DNA from: Bacteroidota bacterium
GTDB taxonomy: Bacteria > Bacteroidota > Bacteroidia > Chitinophagales > Saprospiraceae
Assembly: GCA_963169325.1 (NCBI GenBank)
Contig: CAUJEY010000038.1
Span: 17,506-81,505 of the forward strand
Length of the DNA stretch: 64,000 nt
Direction of reading: 5' to 3'
Shown: positions 19,082 to 27,684 of the stretch, in pieces
Layout of the letters: every line of letters begins with the position of its first letter
How positions within the stretch are numbered: position 1 is the first letter of the stretch
Position numbers and translations under genes: made by a program
The notes under the pieces: generated by a model
Seen by the model: the letters and a program-made list of their open reading frames with translations, nothing else
Told to the model about the DNA's origin: nothing
Databases searched by the model: none

Positions 19082-19120
19082 AGAAGAATGTCTTTTGACG
19101 CCACAAAGGTGGGAAAAAAA

Positions 19121-19351
19121 GTTTAGGGGTTTAGAGGTTTGGGGGTTTGGGGGTTTGGAGGTTTAGGGGTTTGGGGGGTTGGAGGTTTGGGGGTTTAGGA
19201 GGTTTAGGGGTTTAGGGGGTTGGAGGTTTAGGGGTTTGGAGTTAGCGCCATTACCCCTAAACCTCCAAACCTCTAAACCTCCAAACCTCCAAACTCCTAA
19301 ACCCCTAAACCTCCAAACTCCTAAACCCCCAAACCCCCAAACCCCCAACCC
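19121..19351. repeat. G-tract repeat hairpin (GGTTTAGGGG-type arms)
   Basis: The left arm (19121-19240) is an array of 3-6 base G tracts spaced by TTT, TTTA or A. The right arm (19253-19351) is the complementary CCCCTAAACCTCC array. The spacer is about 12 bases (gagttagcgcca). On the G-rich strand many four-tract sets could form G-quadruplexes; the unit resembles ciliate telomeric DNA. The element sits between the 3' end of the OmpP1-like gene (stop at 19352) and the start of rfbC. Confidence 0.9.
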
Positions 19352-20815
19352 TTAAAACTTAAACCCTACAGTCAGTAAAACATCCGAAACCTTATTCTTG
19401 GTGGATGCCACCGGGGCGCCGGAATACGCGATAACGGAGCCTTCTCCAGTGCGCAGGCGATAACCCAGATCGAGATAAAATGATTCGCCACGGATGCCCG
19501 CGCCGACGGTATAACCCATATTAAACCCGCTGTCGGCGGCGTAGGGTTTCTCGATCAGGTTGATGCCGGCCCGCAGCCGGAAGTTATCCAGCGCTGCTTC
19601 GCCGCCTAATCGCACATTCATTTTAGGTTCGAAGAGGCGTTGAATTTCATTGTTAACGGCTTGTTCGGCCTGTTGGTTGGCCGCATTGGCAACGTCGGCA
19701 GTAAAGTTATATTTGTTGGCGCTGTAATCCACCCATTCCACATCAGCACTCAGGAAACCGAGTTTTTTGAACAAAAAAGCCCCGCTGAGAGACGCCCGCC
19801 AGGGAGTGGCTAACTTATAGTCCGATTTGCCGCTTGGGGAAGTGGTTTGATCACTGTAAGAGCCGCTGTTATCTGTGTAACTATAAGCAAATGAATTGCT
19901 GTAATCGTCGGTCAGGCTGAACCAGGTTGGGGAATGAAACGAAGCACCCACGCGCACGGCCTGACTGGCGCGGTAGATTACGCCGAATTTGAAGTTAAGG
20001 CCCAAACCGTCTGTGTTCAGGTATTCAGTGTAGGTGAGATCGTCAAAAAAATCTACCAATCCATACGTGTCCATTTCGCGGTACTCGCCGTTCAGCCGGT
20101 ATTTGACGAACGGAACGCCGACTGTGGCTCCGATCATCAGTTTTTCATCGTAGTTGCCGGCAAAAGACATCACCATTTCGTTCATCGTTCCGGATTGGGT
20201 CAGTGATTGGGAGCGTTCGACATTGGCGCTCGGATTCCCGGCAAAGTCGTAAGAGAGCACGTTATCCTGGTAATAAATGGCATTTACATCGTACGCCAGC
20301 CGGGAACCGAACGGATCGAGATCATCTTCCGTGCCATTGGGAAGGGTACGTTGGGCCTCGTCAAACCAGTTGTTCAGAATGGTTCCTTCGGCATCGCCCG
20401 AATAGTATATGCCCTGGTTATAGTTGTTCAATTGATTGTAGCCGATACCCACATTGAAGGTTTTCCAGCGGCTGTTTTTAGGCGTGGTATTGAAAACGAT
20501 GCCTAAGTTATCAAAATGGAAGTGGCTCTTGCTTTCGTTCAAACTGGGGTTGTCGCCCGCAAGCGTGGCGTCCGCATTGGCAAACCGGATTGAAGGGGTA
20601 AACATCAGTTCACTCTTTCTATACATGGCCAAGCCTGCTGGGTTTTGACTCAGGGTACCGAATTCGGCGCCCAAGGCTCCGAATGCGCTGCCGGCGCCGA
20701 GAAATCGTGCAGTCCCCCCCGGCGTCAGGTAAGAATACCGGAGTACATCAGGTGCTGTTTGGCTAAAGGAAAACACCGATACGGACAAGAAAAGCAGCAA
20801 AAGAATATGTCTCAT
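19352..20815 (-). CDS. OmpP1/FadL-like outer-membrane protein
   Basis: 487 residues from the ATG at 20815 (MRHILLLLFLSVSVFSFSQ), which gives a proper signal peptide; an in-frame ATG at 20926 would hide it. Early motif ARFLGAGSAFGALGAEFGTLSQNPAGLA is characteristic of Bacteroidota OmpP1/FadL/TodX homologues. The rest alternates polar and hydrophobic residues as in a beta-barrel, and the protein ends in VLLTVGFKF with the terminal Phe expected for barrel assembly. A role in uptake of hydrophobic compounds is known for FadL, but is only inferred here. Confidence 0.85.
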   Translation of the reverse strand: MRHILLLLFLSVSVFSFSQTAPDVLRYSYLTPGGTARFLGAGSAFGALGAEFGTLSQNPAGLAMYRKSELMFTPSIRFANADATLAGDNPSLNESKSHFHFDNLGIVFNTTPKNSRWKTFNVGIGYNQLNNYNQGIYYSGDAEGTILNNWFDEAQRTLPNGTEDDLDPFGSRLAYDVNAIYYQDNVLSYDFAGNPSANVERSQSLTQSGTMNEMVMSFAGNYDEKLMIGATVGVPFVKYRLNGEYREMDTYGLVDFFDDLTYTEYLNTDGLGLNFKFGVIYRASQAVRVGASFHSPTWFSLTDDYSNSFAYSYTDNSGSYSDQTTSPSGKSDYKLATPWRASLSGAFLFKKLGFLSADVEWVDYSANKYNFTADVANAANQQAEQAVNNEIQRLFEPKMNVRLGGEAALDNFRLRAGINLIEKPYAADSGFNMGYTVGAGIRGESFYLDLGYRLRTGEGSVIAYSGAPVASTKNKVSDVLLTVGFKF

Positions 20816-20954
20816 AGTTTCAAGGTATACGTGGTGAATTAATACGGGCAAAGGTAAATCGGGAGTTGGTACAAATAAAAATGGGTGGAAAGAGGTGTCA
20901 TGACCGGTTTTCCACCCATTCTTCAAATTAGTTTAACAGCCTGAGCGAGCGACT

Positions 20955-22367
20955 TTAATTGCGCCCGCCCCTGCCACTTCCCGACGATGGGGAAGAACTG
21001 CGACCGCTGTCACTGCCAGATGAACGGCTACCGCCACTATCGCTGCTGCGGGTGCTACTTCCCGATGAACGTCCGCTGTCGTTGGTACTGCGGCTGGGTT
21101 CATAACTGCGTTCGCTGGTTCTCGAAGGCCGGTCATTCGACGACGGCCGGCTATTCGACGGTTCGGCCCGGCGGGCAGGCCGCGCTTCTCCGCTGCGATC
21201 ATTGCCGCCGGAACGGTTGGGCGTGGCTTCGCGGCTGGGGCGTGTTTCCCGGTTGGGGGTCGTTTCCCGCGCGGGACGTGTTTCCCGGTTGGGCGTCGTT
21301 TCCCGGTTGGGACGCGTTTCGCGGTTAGGGGTCGTTTCGCGGTTAGGGGTCGTTTCGCGGTTAGGGGTCGTTTCGCGGTTGGGCGTCGTTTCGCGACTTG
21401 GGCGTGTTTCCCGGTTAGGAGTGACATCCCGGGCAGGGCTCGTCTCCCTGCTGGGGGTTACGTCGCGAGCCGGGCGCGTATCACGTGCAGGCGTTGTGGT
21501 TCCCGGTCTGTTAGTACCGGAACGGTCGGTGGCGCCGTTTTCCGGTCCGCGTGTCGCGCCGGTGGCATTGCGACCGTTAGGACGGCTCGGCAATTCAATA
21601 ACCGAACCTTTGCTGTTGCCGGCAGTCAACCGGTTGGACTGCGCTTTATCAGTATCATTGCTCACCATACGGGCATAACCCGGATTTACAGTAGTACCGC
21701 CGCGCCGCGGGCCGGTGTATGTTTTGGGATTGTAGCCCCCGCCGTTGTTATTGCCGCCGCCTGTGTTGTTGTAATAGTAGTTGCTATTCACCCACACGTT
21801 GTTGTTACAGTAATACGGGTTGTAGCCATTCCAGGTCCAGTACGGGTCGTAGTAGTAGTTGTTGAACACGTAAGGATTGTTCCAGGCGCCGCCGCCCCAG
21901 CCGCCGCCCCAGGGACGGTTCCAGCCGAAGCCCCAGCTATTGTAAGGCGATCCCCAGTAAGGATCGTAAAACGACCAGCGGTTGAAACGCTGCCAGCGGT
22001 TCCAGCTGCGCCAGCGCCAGTAGTCATTATATCCGCCTACATAAATGGATGCACCCGGCATGTAGAAGGGGTCATAATTCCACATATCTACAAAGAAGGG
22101 GTCATAGTAGTCAACGGTCTGCACCGGACGGTGGAAACGACGAATACGCGACGAATACTCGTAGGCATATTCATCTTCGTCGTAATAATCATCGTCGCGG
22201 TATTGCTTGGTAATTTTACTGTCCTCTTGTCTGGAATCGTCATACACCGGCGGGGCAGGGGCGTCGGTAGACGGGTCGTAATACAAATCATCCTGAGCGA
22301 ATGCCGGCATGGCGAACAAGGCGGCCAGCAGCAGGAGGTTCCAAGGCAAAAATTTATTTCCTTTCAT
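20955..22367 (-). CDS. Secreted low-complexity protein with TPNRET repeats
   Basis: 470 residues. Signal peptide MKGNKFLPWNLLLLAALFAM, then an acidic Tyr/Asp stretch, a Trp/Tyr/Asn/Gly-rich region with many YDPYW, WNRW and NPYY motifs (about 95-210), then an Arg/Thr/Pro tail with about ten six-residue units of type (T/R)PNRET or PSRET (about 290-380), and a final Ser/Gly/Arg tail. There is no known catalytic domain. It may be a structural or matrix protein of the cell surface. The tandem 18-bp units also create long open frames on the other strand, which I treat as shadows. Confidence 0.8.
   Translation of the reverse strand: MKGNKFLPWNLLLLAALFAMPAFAQDDLYYDPSTDAPAPPVYDDSRQEDSKITKQYRDDDYYDEDEYAYEYSSRIRRFHRPVQTVDYYDPFFVDMWNYDPFYMPGASIYVGGYNDYWRWRSWNRWQRFNRWSFYDPYWGSPYNSWGFGWNRPWGGGWGGGAWNNPYVFNNYYYDPYWTWNGYNPYYCNNNVWVNSNYYYNNTGGGNNNGGGYNPKTYTGPRRGGTTVNPGYARMVSNDTDKAQSNRLTAGNSKGSVIELPSRPNGRNATGATRGPENGATDRSGTNRPGTTTPARDTRPARDVTPSRETSPARDVTPNRETRPSRETTPNRETTPNRETTPNRETTPNRETRPNRETTPNRETRPARETTPNRETRPSREATPNRSGGNDRSGEARPARRAEPSNSRPSSNDRPSRTSERSYEPSRSTNDSGRSSGSSTRSSDSGGSRSSGSDSGRSSSPSSGSGRGGRN
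21235..21430. repeat. Tandem 18-bp coding repeat (TPNRET units)
   Basis: Units of the form cgggttgggcgtcgtttc/cggttaggggtcgtttcg are repeated in tandem, encoding TPNRET/RPNRET on the minus strand. Several neighbouring copies are identical, so copy number is likely to vary between strains. Confidence 0.8.
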
Positions 22368-22428
22368 GGCAGTGGTTAGATTTTACTTTACAATGTTCCG
22401 CAACTCGCGGTTTCAGGCTCAAAAATAT

Positions 22429-22436
22429 TACCTTTG
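22429..22436 (+). promoter_or_regulatory. Possible proS promoter -7 box
   Basis: TACCTTTG followed by CGCG matches TAnnTTTG and the same TACCTTTGCG context seen upstream of other genes here. A TTG at the right distance is not clear, and the leader to proS would be about 220 bases. The rest of the gap 22368-22663 shows no gene. Confidence 0.4.
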
Positions 22437-22663
22437 CGCGCTTTTTTTGGTTAAGGGGCTTTTAATTCAACATTTCAGCGTCGTTAAAGTTGGCTTAAAC
22501 TGCTCTTTTGGAACTTTCAAATGTTAAAATCCTTTACCATTAGACCAATTACCCTCGGTAAGGTAACATTCCGGCCCGGCTTTAACCCGGCATTAACGGG
22601 TATCCGGTAAAATTACCACCATTAATTCAAATCAACTAATTCATCCAATTCACTTGTACATAA

Positions 22664-24130
22664 ATGGCCAAAGAAATTACGCCTCGCTCGGAAGACTACT
22701 CCCAATGGTACCTCGATATCGTTCGCAAAGCCCGCATGGCGGATAACTCGCCGGTGCGCGGCTGTATGGTGATCCGGCCGCACGGTTTTGCCATTTGGGA
22801 AAAAATGCGCGACGCCCTGGATGCCATGTTTAAGGAAACAGGGCACGTTAATGCCTATTTCCCGCTGTTCATTCCAAAAAGCTTTCTGAGCAAGGAAGCA
22901 GCCCACGTCGAAGGGTTTGCCAAAGAGTGCGCCGTGGTGACGCATTACCGGCTGAAAAACGACCCCGAGGGCAACGGCGTCATCGTGGACCCCGAAGCCA
23001 AACTGGAAGAAGAACTGATCGTGCGTCCTACCTCGGAAACGATCATCTGGCATACGTATAAAGACTGGATACAGAGTTACCGCGACCTGCCTATCCTGAT
23101 CAACCAGTGGGCCAATGTGGTGCGCTGGGAAATGCGTACCCGGCCGTTTTTGCGCACGACCGAATTTTTGTGGCAGGAAGGGCACACCGCACACGCCGGC
23201 GCTGAAGAAGCTATGGAGGAAACCCGCAGAATTCTCGATATATACGCCACGTTTGCGGAAGAATTTATGGCCATGCCGGTTATTAAAGGCATCAAAACCC
23301 CTAACGAGCGCTTCGCCGGGGCTGATGAGACATTCTGTATCGAAGCGCTGATGCAAGATGGCAAAGCCCTGCAAGCCGGTACTTCACACTTCCTGGGTCA
23401 AAATTTTGCCAAAGCCTTCGAAGTGTTGTTCCTCAATAAAGACAACCAGCAGGAACACGTTTGGGCTACCTCCTGGGGCGTATCCACGCGCCTGGTGGGC
23501 GGTCTGATCATGACGCACTCCGACGACGACGGACTGGTGCTGCCGCCTAAACTCGCCCCCATCCAGGTGGTCATCGTGCCTATTCCGAAACCCGCGCCAG
23601 CCCTGACGGAGGTCGCCGAAAAAATCGCGGCACAGCTGCGCGCTAAAGGTATTTCGGTGAAAATTGACAATGACGAGCAGAACCGCCCGGGCTTCAAATT
23701 TGCCGAATACGAAATGATCGGCGTCCCGGTGCGCCTCGGCCTCGGCCAACGCGACCTCGACGCCGGCCAGGTAGAAGTAGCCCGCCGCGACACGAAAGAA
23801 AAGAACAGCGTGCCGCTCGATGGCGTGGCGGAATACGTAGCCAACCTGCTCGATGAAATTCAGGCCAACCTGTTCAACCGGGCCAAGGCACACCGCGATG
23901 AACATATTACGAAAGTAGACACCTGGGCCGAACTGGAAGACGTGCTGGAAAGCAAAACCGGCTTCGCTTACGCCCACTGGGATGGCACTACCGAGACGGA
24001 GCTGGAGATCAAAGAGCGCACAAAAGCCACTATTCGTTGTATTCCGCTCGATTGGGAAGAGGAACCCGGAACATGTATTCTGACGGGCAAACCGAGCGCA
24101 AGGCGCGTGTTGTTTGCGCGCGCTTATTAG
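22664..24130 (+). CDS. proS: Prolyl-tRNA synthetase (archaeal/eukaryotic-like type)
   Basis: 488 residues. It charges tRNA-Pro with proline. Class II motifs: motif 2 around [21 protein letters not shown], the loop [10 protein letters not shown], and motif 3 [19 protein letters not shown]. The anticodon-binding domain ([11 protein letters not shown]...) and the extra C-terminal zinc-type domain are characteristic of the short archaeal/eukaryote-like form (ProS type 3) that lacks the bacterial editing insertion. This form is usual in many Bacteroidota. Confidence 0.96.
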   Translation: MAKEITPRSEDYSQWYLDIVRKARMADNSPVRGCMVIRPHGFAIWEKMRDALDAMFKETGHVNAYFPLFIPKSFLSKEAAHVEGFAKECAVVTHYRLKNDPEGNGVIVDPEAKLEEELIVRPTSETIIWHTYKDWIQSYRDLPILINQWANVVRWEMRTRPFLRTTEFLWQEGHTAHAGAEEAMEETRRILDIYATFAEEFMAMPVIKGIKTPNERFAGADETFCIEALMQDGKALQAGTSHFLGQNFAKAFEVLFLNKDNQQEHVWATSWGVSTRLVGGLIMTHSDDDGLVLPPKLAPIQVVIVPIPKPAPALTEVAEKIAAQLRAKGISVKIDNDEQNRPGFKFAEYEMIGVPVRLGLGQRDLDAGQVEVARRDTKEKNSVPLDGVAEYVANLLDEIQANLFNRAKAHRDEHITKVDTWAELEDVLESKTGFAYAHWDGTTETELEIKERTKATIRCIPLDWEEEPGTCILTGKPSARRVLFARAY

Positions 24131-24175
24131 ACTTGTTGAAGACTTGTTGAAGGGGGAATGAAACGGCGGAAATAA

Positions 24176-24856
24176 TCACTGGTTGATAATCCGCCCATCC
24201 CCCATTTCAATAATCCGCTGTGTACTTTCTGCAAAGCTGGGGTCATGGGTCACGATAAGCAGCGTTTGCCGGTATTCTTCACAGAGACGTTTGAATATAT
24301 CAAACACCAGGTCGCTGTTTTTTTTGTCTAAATTACCTGTCGGTTCGTCGCCCATGATAATGATAGGGTCGTTAATCAAGGCCCTGGCGATGGCTACCCG
24401 CTGCTTTTCGCCGCCGGATAGCTGATTGGCTTTTTTCAGGGCAAGGGTTTCCATACCGAGTGACTTCAGGCGTTCCATTGCGCGGTGTTCCACTTCCGCT
24501 TCTGTATGTTTTTGAAGTTTCAGCCCGGGCAACATCACGTTTTTCAACACTGTAAATTCGTTCAGCAGGTAGTGAAACTGAAAAACGAAGCCTATTTTTT
24601 CGTTGCGGATACGTGCGAGTTGCCCTTCGTTTTTGCCGCGCATAATTTCGCCGTCAATGATTAAATCGCCTTCATAATCGGTGTCCATGGTGGAAAGAAT
24701 GTACAAAAGTGTAGATTTTCCACATCCGGATTTGCCGACAACTGATACGAATTCACCCTGGTTGATCGAAAAACTGATGTCCTTCAAGACCTGCACCGTC
24801 ACAGGGTCTTTAAAGTATTTGTTGATGCTTTTGGATTGAAGAACCGTCTGTGCCAT
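24176..24856 (-). CDS. ABC transporter ATP-binding protein (LolD/MacB type)
   Basis: About 226 residues from the ATG at 24856, one base after the permease stop codon. Walker A is VGKSGCGKSTLL, signature LSGGEKQRVAIARAL, Walker B IIIMGDEPTGNLD, and H-loop LIVTHDPS. The DEPTGNLD form is typical of MacB/LolD ATPases that drive mechanotransmission rather than classical transport. It is the third gene of the operon adaptor-permease-ATPase. Confidence 0.93.
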   Translation of the reverse strand: MAQTVLQSKSINKYFKDPVTVQVLKDISFSINQGEFVSVVGKSGCGKSTLLYILSTMDTDYEGDLIIDGEIMRGKNEGQLARIRNEKIGFVFQFHYLLNEFTVLKNVMLPGLKLQKHTEAEVEHRAMERLKSLGMETLALKKANQLSGGEKQRVAIARALINDPIIIMGDEPTGNLDKKNSDLVFDIFKRLCEEYRQTLLIVTHDPSFAESTQRIIEMGDGRIINQ

Positions 24857-24857
24857 G

Positions 24858-26117
24858 TTATTTTCCCCGAATGATGATGACAGGGTCAATGTTGCTTGCT
24901 TTTCTCGCCGGGAAAAAACCGGCCAGGTATGTCGTGATGAGGGAAAAAGCGATCCCGATGATGTAAAATTTAGGGTTGTAATTCACCGGATAGGTCGTTA
25001 TCGTCGGCAGGGCTGCGGTGTTGAAGGGTACCTGGTCGATGAGCAGGGAAAGTAAAAATCCGAACAAAAGACCCAGCAAACCGCCCAGCAAGCCGATGGT
25101 AAGGGCGATGCCGAGAAAGATTTTCCGCACGTCGCGGCCCGAAAAACCGGTGGCTTTCAGGATGGCGATGGTGTCCATTTTTTCGTAAATCATCATGTTC
25201 AGGATGTTGTAAATTCCGAAACCGGCCACCACCAGCAGCGTGATACCGACCGCATACGAAATGAGCGTCCGGACGAAACTACCCGTCTCGAACTGCGAAT
25301 TGGCGGTCTGGATATCTTCCGCATCGGCCTGAAACAGTTTCGCATATTCTTTGGCTACAGCCGGGGCGAGTTCAAGGTCTTTTAACTTGATCTGAATGTC
25401 GGTGATGTAACTATTGGGTTCCCCGAGCAGTTTTTGAGTGGTCGCGATGGAGGCGAAACTCTGCACTTTGTCAAAATCTGCGATGCCGGACTGAAAGATA
25501 CCGACCATCTTAAGAGGCAACCGGTCGCCTTTCGAGGTCGTCACCTGCACCACATCGCCGATTTCAGCCAATAATTTTTCCGCTACGCCTTTACCCAGGA
25601 TGATGCTGTTACTCACGTTTCTCAGGTCGAGCGGGTTACCTGCGCGGACGTAATCCGCGAAAAAAAACAGATCACTTTCCGCCAGCACGTCAATGCCACT
25701 GACCACGCCCGTTATGTCGATCGTGCCGGCGTTATATAGCACCGGCGCCGTGATTTTGGGGGCAATTCCCCGCACCCGTGGGTCGGCTTTCACGGCTTTT
25801 ATAATGGCCGCACTGTTGTAAATTTCCACCCTGCCGCCGCTGGATTTGACGGAACGGATAAAATTATATCCGTTTTTAAAATCGCCGGAAAGATTTACGG
25901 GCTGATTCGGGTTGGGTTTTATTTCATTGAACAACCGGACATGCGGCGTTCGGTTCAACACCAGGCCGTCCAACAGGTCGTTCAGCCCATTCATAAAACC
26001 CAGCAAGGCGATGAACATCGTGATGCTGAACGTCACGCCGATGGCCGCAACCATCGACTGCCGCCATCGCGCCAGCAGCAGCGACTTGGCTATATCTGCA
26101 ATGAGTTTGTAGTTCAT
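24858..26117 (-). CDS. FtsX-like ABC permease (MacB/LolC-DevC type)
   Basis: 419 residues. One N-terminal membrane segment (QSMVAAIGVTFSITMFIALLG), a large periplasmic domain (about 50-275), and three C-terminal membrane segments with the FtsX-type loop (EKMDTIAILKATGFSGRDVRKIFLG). The start overlaps the stop of the adaptor gene by ATGA, so translation is coupled. The set resembles DevBCA or MacAB export systems that pump from the periplasm, or lipoprotein sorting machines; the cargo is unknown. Confidence 0.92.
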   Translation of the reverse strand: MNYKLIADIAKSLLLARWRQSMVAAIGVTFSITMFIALLGFMNGLNDLLDGLVLNRTPHVRLFNEIKPNPNQPVNLSGDFKNGYNFIRSVKSSGGRVEIYNSAAIIKAVKADPRVRGIAPKITAPVLYNAGTIDITGVVSGIDVLAESDLFFFADYVRAGNPLDLRNVSNSIILGKGVAEKLLAEIGDVVQVTTSKGDRLPLKMVGIFQSGIADFDKVQSFASIATTQKLLGEPNSYITDIQIKLKDLELAPAVAKEYAKLFQADAEDIQTANSQFETGSFVRTLISYAVGITLLVVAGFGIYNILNMMIYEKMDTIAILKATGFSGRDVRKIFLGIALTIGLLGGLLGLLFGFLLSLLIDQVPFNTAALPTITTYPVNYNPKFYIIGIAFSLITTYLAGFFPARKASNIDPVIIIRGK

Positions 26118-27196
26118 TTCACGGGTTTCAGGATGGTTTCGTTGGCGCTCAAGCCACTGAGTATTTCCGCTTTCTGGTAATCCTTCAAGCCGATTTCTAC
26201 TTTTCGTTTTTCTTTATTGGTCAAAATAACCAGCGAGTCATTGAGCAAATACGTCCTCGGGATGGTCATTGCCTTTTCTTTCGCCTGGATGATAATGTTG
26301 GCCTCAGTCGTCAGATTCGGGTACAAGGTGGGCGGTTTTATGGTAAAATCGGTTTCTACCCGGAAGGTTCGGGAACGCTCGTTCATAATCGGGTCGATCT
26401 CAGACACCGAAGCTTCGAATACCTGGCCTTTGTAACTGTCGAGGGTGAGTAATACGCGCTGCCCGGGTTTGATGCGAACAATGTCGTTCTCGTCAATTTG
26501 CAGTTCCGCCACAAAATCATCAGCTGCTCCGATGATGGCCATTGGAGTTTGGGGGTTGACGATTTCGCCTGTTTCTTTAGTAATACTGTAGACGCGCCCG
26601 TCGGTCTGGCTGCGGATGACGTAATCCTGCGCAACATTTTTGCTGATGGAGAGCAATTTTTTGCTTTGCGCGGCGGCAAAATTGAGTTGTTTTTGCAGAT
26701 CATTGTATCTGAAAACAGCCGCTTCATAGTTGTTTGTGGAACTGATGAAGGCCAGTTCGCGTTGTTCCAGTTCCACTTTTGAGCCAATTTGCTGCGCCCA
26801 CAGCCCTCGTTGCCGGACGAGCAAAATGGAATCATTCATCATTTTGCTTCTGGCCGTTTCAATGGCGCCTTTTAACTCATTCAACCGATCGCCATTCGTG
26901 TTCCGCTCCGCAAAATCAACGGACAGTTTTGCATTTTCGGCATTGAGTTTCGAGGTTTCATTTTCGACAATAAACAAAGGGTCACCCTTTTTGACTATAT
27001 CGCCTTCCTGCACTAATATTTTTTGGATCAGGCCGCTGACCGTAGCAAAAACCTGGTATTGATTTTTACTTTTGATAACACCCGAAGCATAAACGGATTC
27101 GGTAATTTTTTCAACGGTGGGTTGGGTTTTTTCAGGTTGTTTTTGGCAGGCAGAGAGGAGAAGAACAAAGAGCAGAATAATAGGCGAGTATCTCAC
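26114..27196 (-). CDS. Membrane-fusion (HlyD-type) adaptor lipoprotein
   Basis: About 360 residues. Initiation is at GTG (27196); the frame has a TAG five codons upstream and no early ATG. Signal MRYSPIILLFVLLLSAC is a lipoprotein signal. The biotinyl-lipoyl-like halves (VFATVSGLIQKILVQEGDIVKKGDPLF and DGRVYSITKETGEIVNPQTPM) flank a coiled-coil hairpin. It is the first gene of the ABC operon and should bridge the permease to the outer membrane. No outer-membrane channel gene is present. Confidence 0.92.
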   Translation of the reverse strand: MRYSPIILLFVLLLSACQKQPEKTQPTVEKITESVYASGVIKSKNQYQVFATVSGLIQKILVQEGDIVKKGDPLFIVENETSKLNAENAKLSVDFAERNTNGDRLNELKGAIETARSKMMNDSILLVRQRGLWAQQIGSKVELEQRELAFISSTNNYEAAVFRYNDLQKQLNFAAAQSKKLLSISKNVAQDYVIRSQTDGRVYSITKETGEIVNPQTPMAIIGAADDFVAELQIDENDIVRIKPGQRVLLTLDSYKGQVFEASVSEIDPIMNERSRTFRVETDFTIKPPTLYPNLTTEANIIIQAKEKAMTIPRTYLLNDSLVILTNKEKRKVEIGLKDYQKAEILSGLSANETILKPVK

Positions 27197-27325
27197 ATTA
27201 CGGGTTTTCTAACTTAACAGTTTAGATGCCACAAAGTTCTGATTTTTAATAGTCTAAAGGTAAATGCCCACCCGTTTGTTGTGCTGCGACAGTTTGTCTG
27301 TTTGTTGAAACCCGTCAAAGTGAAA

Positions 27326-27402
27326 ATAAAAAAGGACTTGAACCTTGGACCTACGGATTAATCCCGAGGCCTCGGGACTCTAACCAACTGAGCCAATGCG
27401 GC
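27326..27402 (-). pseudogene. Broken tRNA-Asn copy with palindrome in place of the anticodon loop
   Basis: On the minus strand the 5' part (GCCGCATTGGCTCAGTTGGT) and the T-arm part (TTAATCCGTAGGTCCAAGG and following) match the intact tRNA-Asn at 27456-27529. The ten bases that hold the anticodon stem and GTT are replaced by the 16-bp perfect palindrome TCCCGAGGCCTCGGGA (27362-27377). The 3' acceptor strand is lost (CCTTTTTTATT), so no acceptor stem can form. It cannot be a working tRNA. Confidence 0.85.
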
Positions 27403-27419
27403 AATACCGTAAAATCAAT

Positions 27420-27451
27420 AAAAAAAGCCACCGCAATCTGCGGTGGCTTTT
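27420..27451 (-). terminator. Intrinsic terminator of tRNA-Asn
   Basis: Minus strand: AAAAGCCACCGCA, short loop, TGCGGTGGCTTTTTTT. A strong GC stem with a T tract immediately downstream of the tRNA 3' end. Confidence 0.88.
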
Positions 27452-27455
27452 GAAG

Positions 27456-27529
27456 CGCCTCATCAAGGACTTGAACCTTGGACCTACGGATTAACAGTCC
27501 GCCGCTCTAACCAACTGAGCTAATGAGGC
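27456..27529 (-). tRNA. tRNA-Asn (anticodon GTT)
   Basis: 74 bases. Acceptor stem GCCTCAT/ATGAGGC, D arm GCTCAGTTGGTTAGAGC, anticodon arm GCGGA-CTGTTAA-TCCGT with anticodon GTT, T arm CAAGG-TTCAAGT-CCTTG, and discriminator G. CCA is not encoded. It has its own promoter and terminator and is divergent from asnS, the enzyme that charges it. Confidence 0.95.
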
Positions 27530-27552
27530 AATGCCTTTTGTAAAAAGCGGGG

Positions 27553-27583
27553 CAAAGGTATATTGACTTCCCGGCAAAAACAA
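27553..27583 (-). promoter_or_regulatory. Promoter of tRNA-Asn
   Basis: Minus strand: TTG (27581-27583), 20-base spacer, TACCTTTG (27553-27560), about 24 bases before the tRNA 5' end. Confidence 0.8.
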
Positions 27584-27653
27584 CTCTTTGTGCACAAAAA
27601 AAATTCCTGCGGTGTAAAGATTTATTTTTTCGGACAAAAAGGGCCATTTAGTG

Positions 27654-27661
27654 TACCTTTG
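27654..27661 (+). promoter_or_regulatory. asnS promoter -7 box
   Basis: TACCTTTGCGCCC, 24 bases before the asnS ATG. The -33 position is a weak match (CGG instead of TTG). Confidence 0.55.
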
Positions 27662-27684
27662 CGCCCTATTTTTTGAAACGATAT

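Noticed and set aside
21202..21678. 158-codon plus-strand frame with VVSRLG repeats
   Set aside because: Shadow of the TPNRET array in the minus-strand gene.
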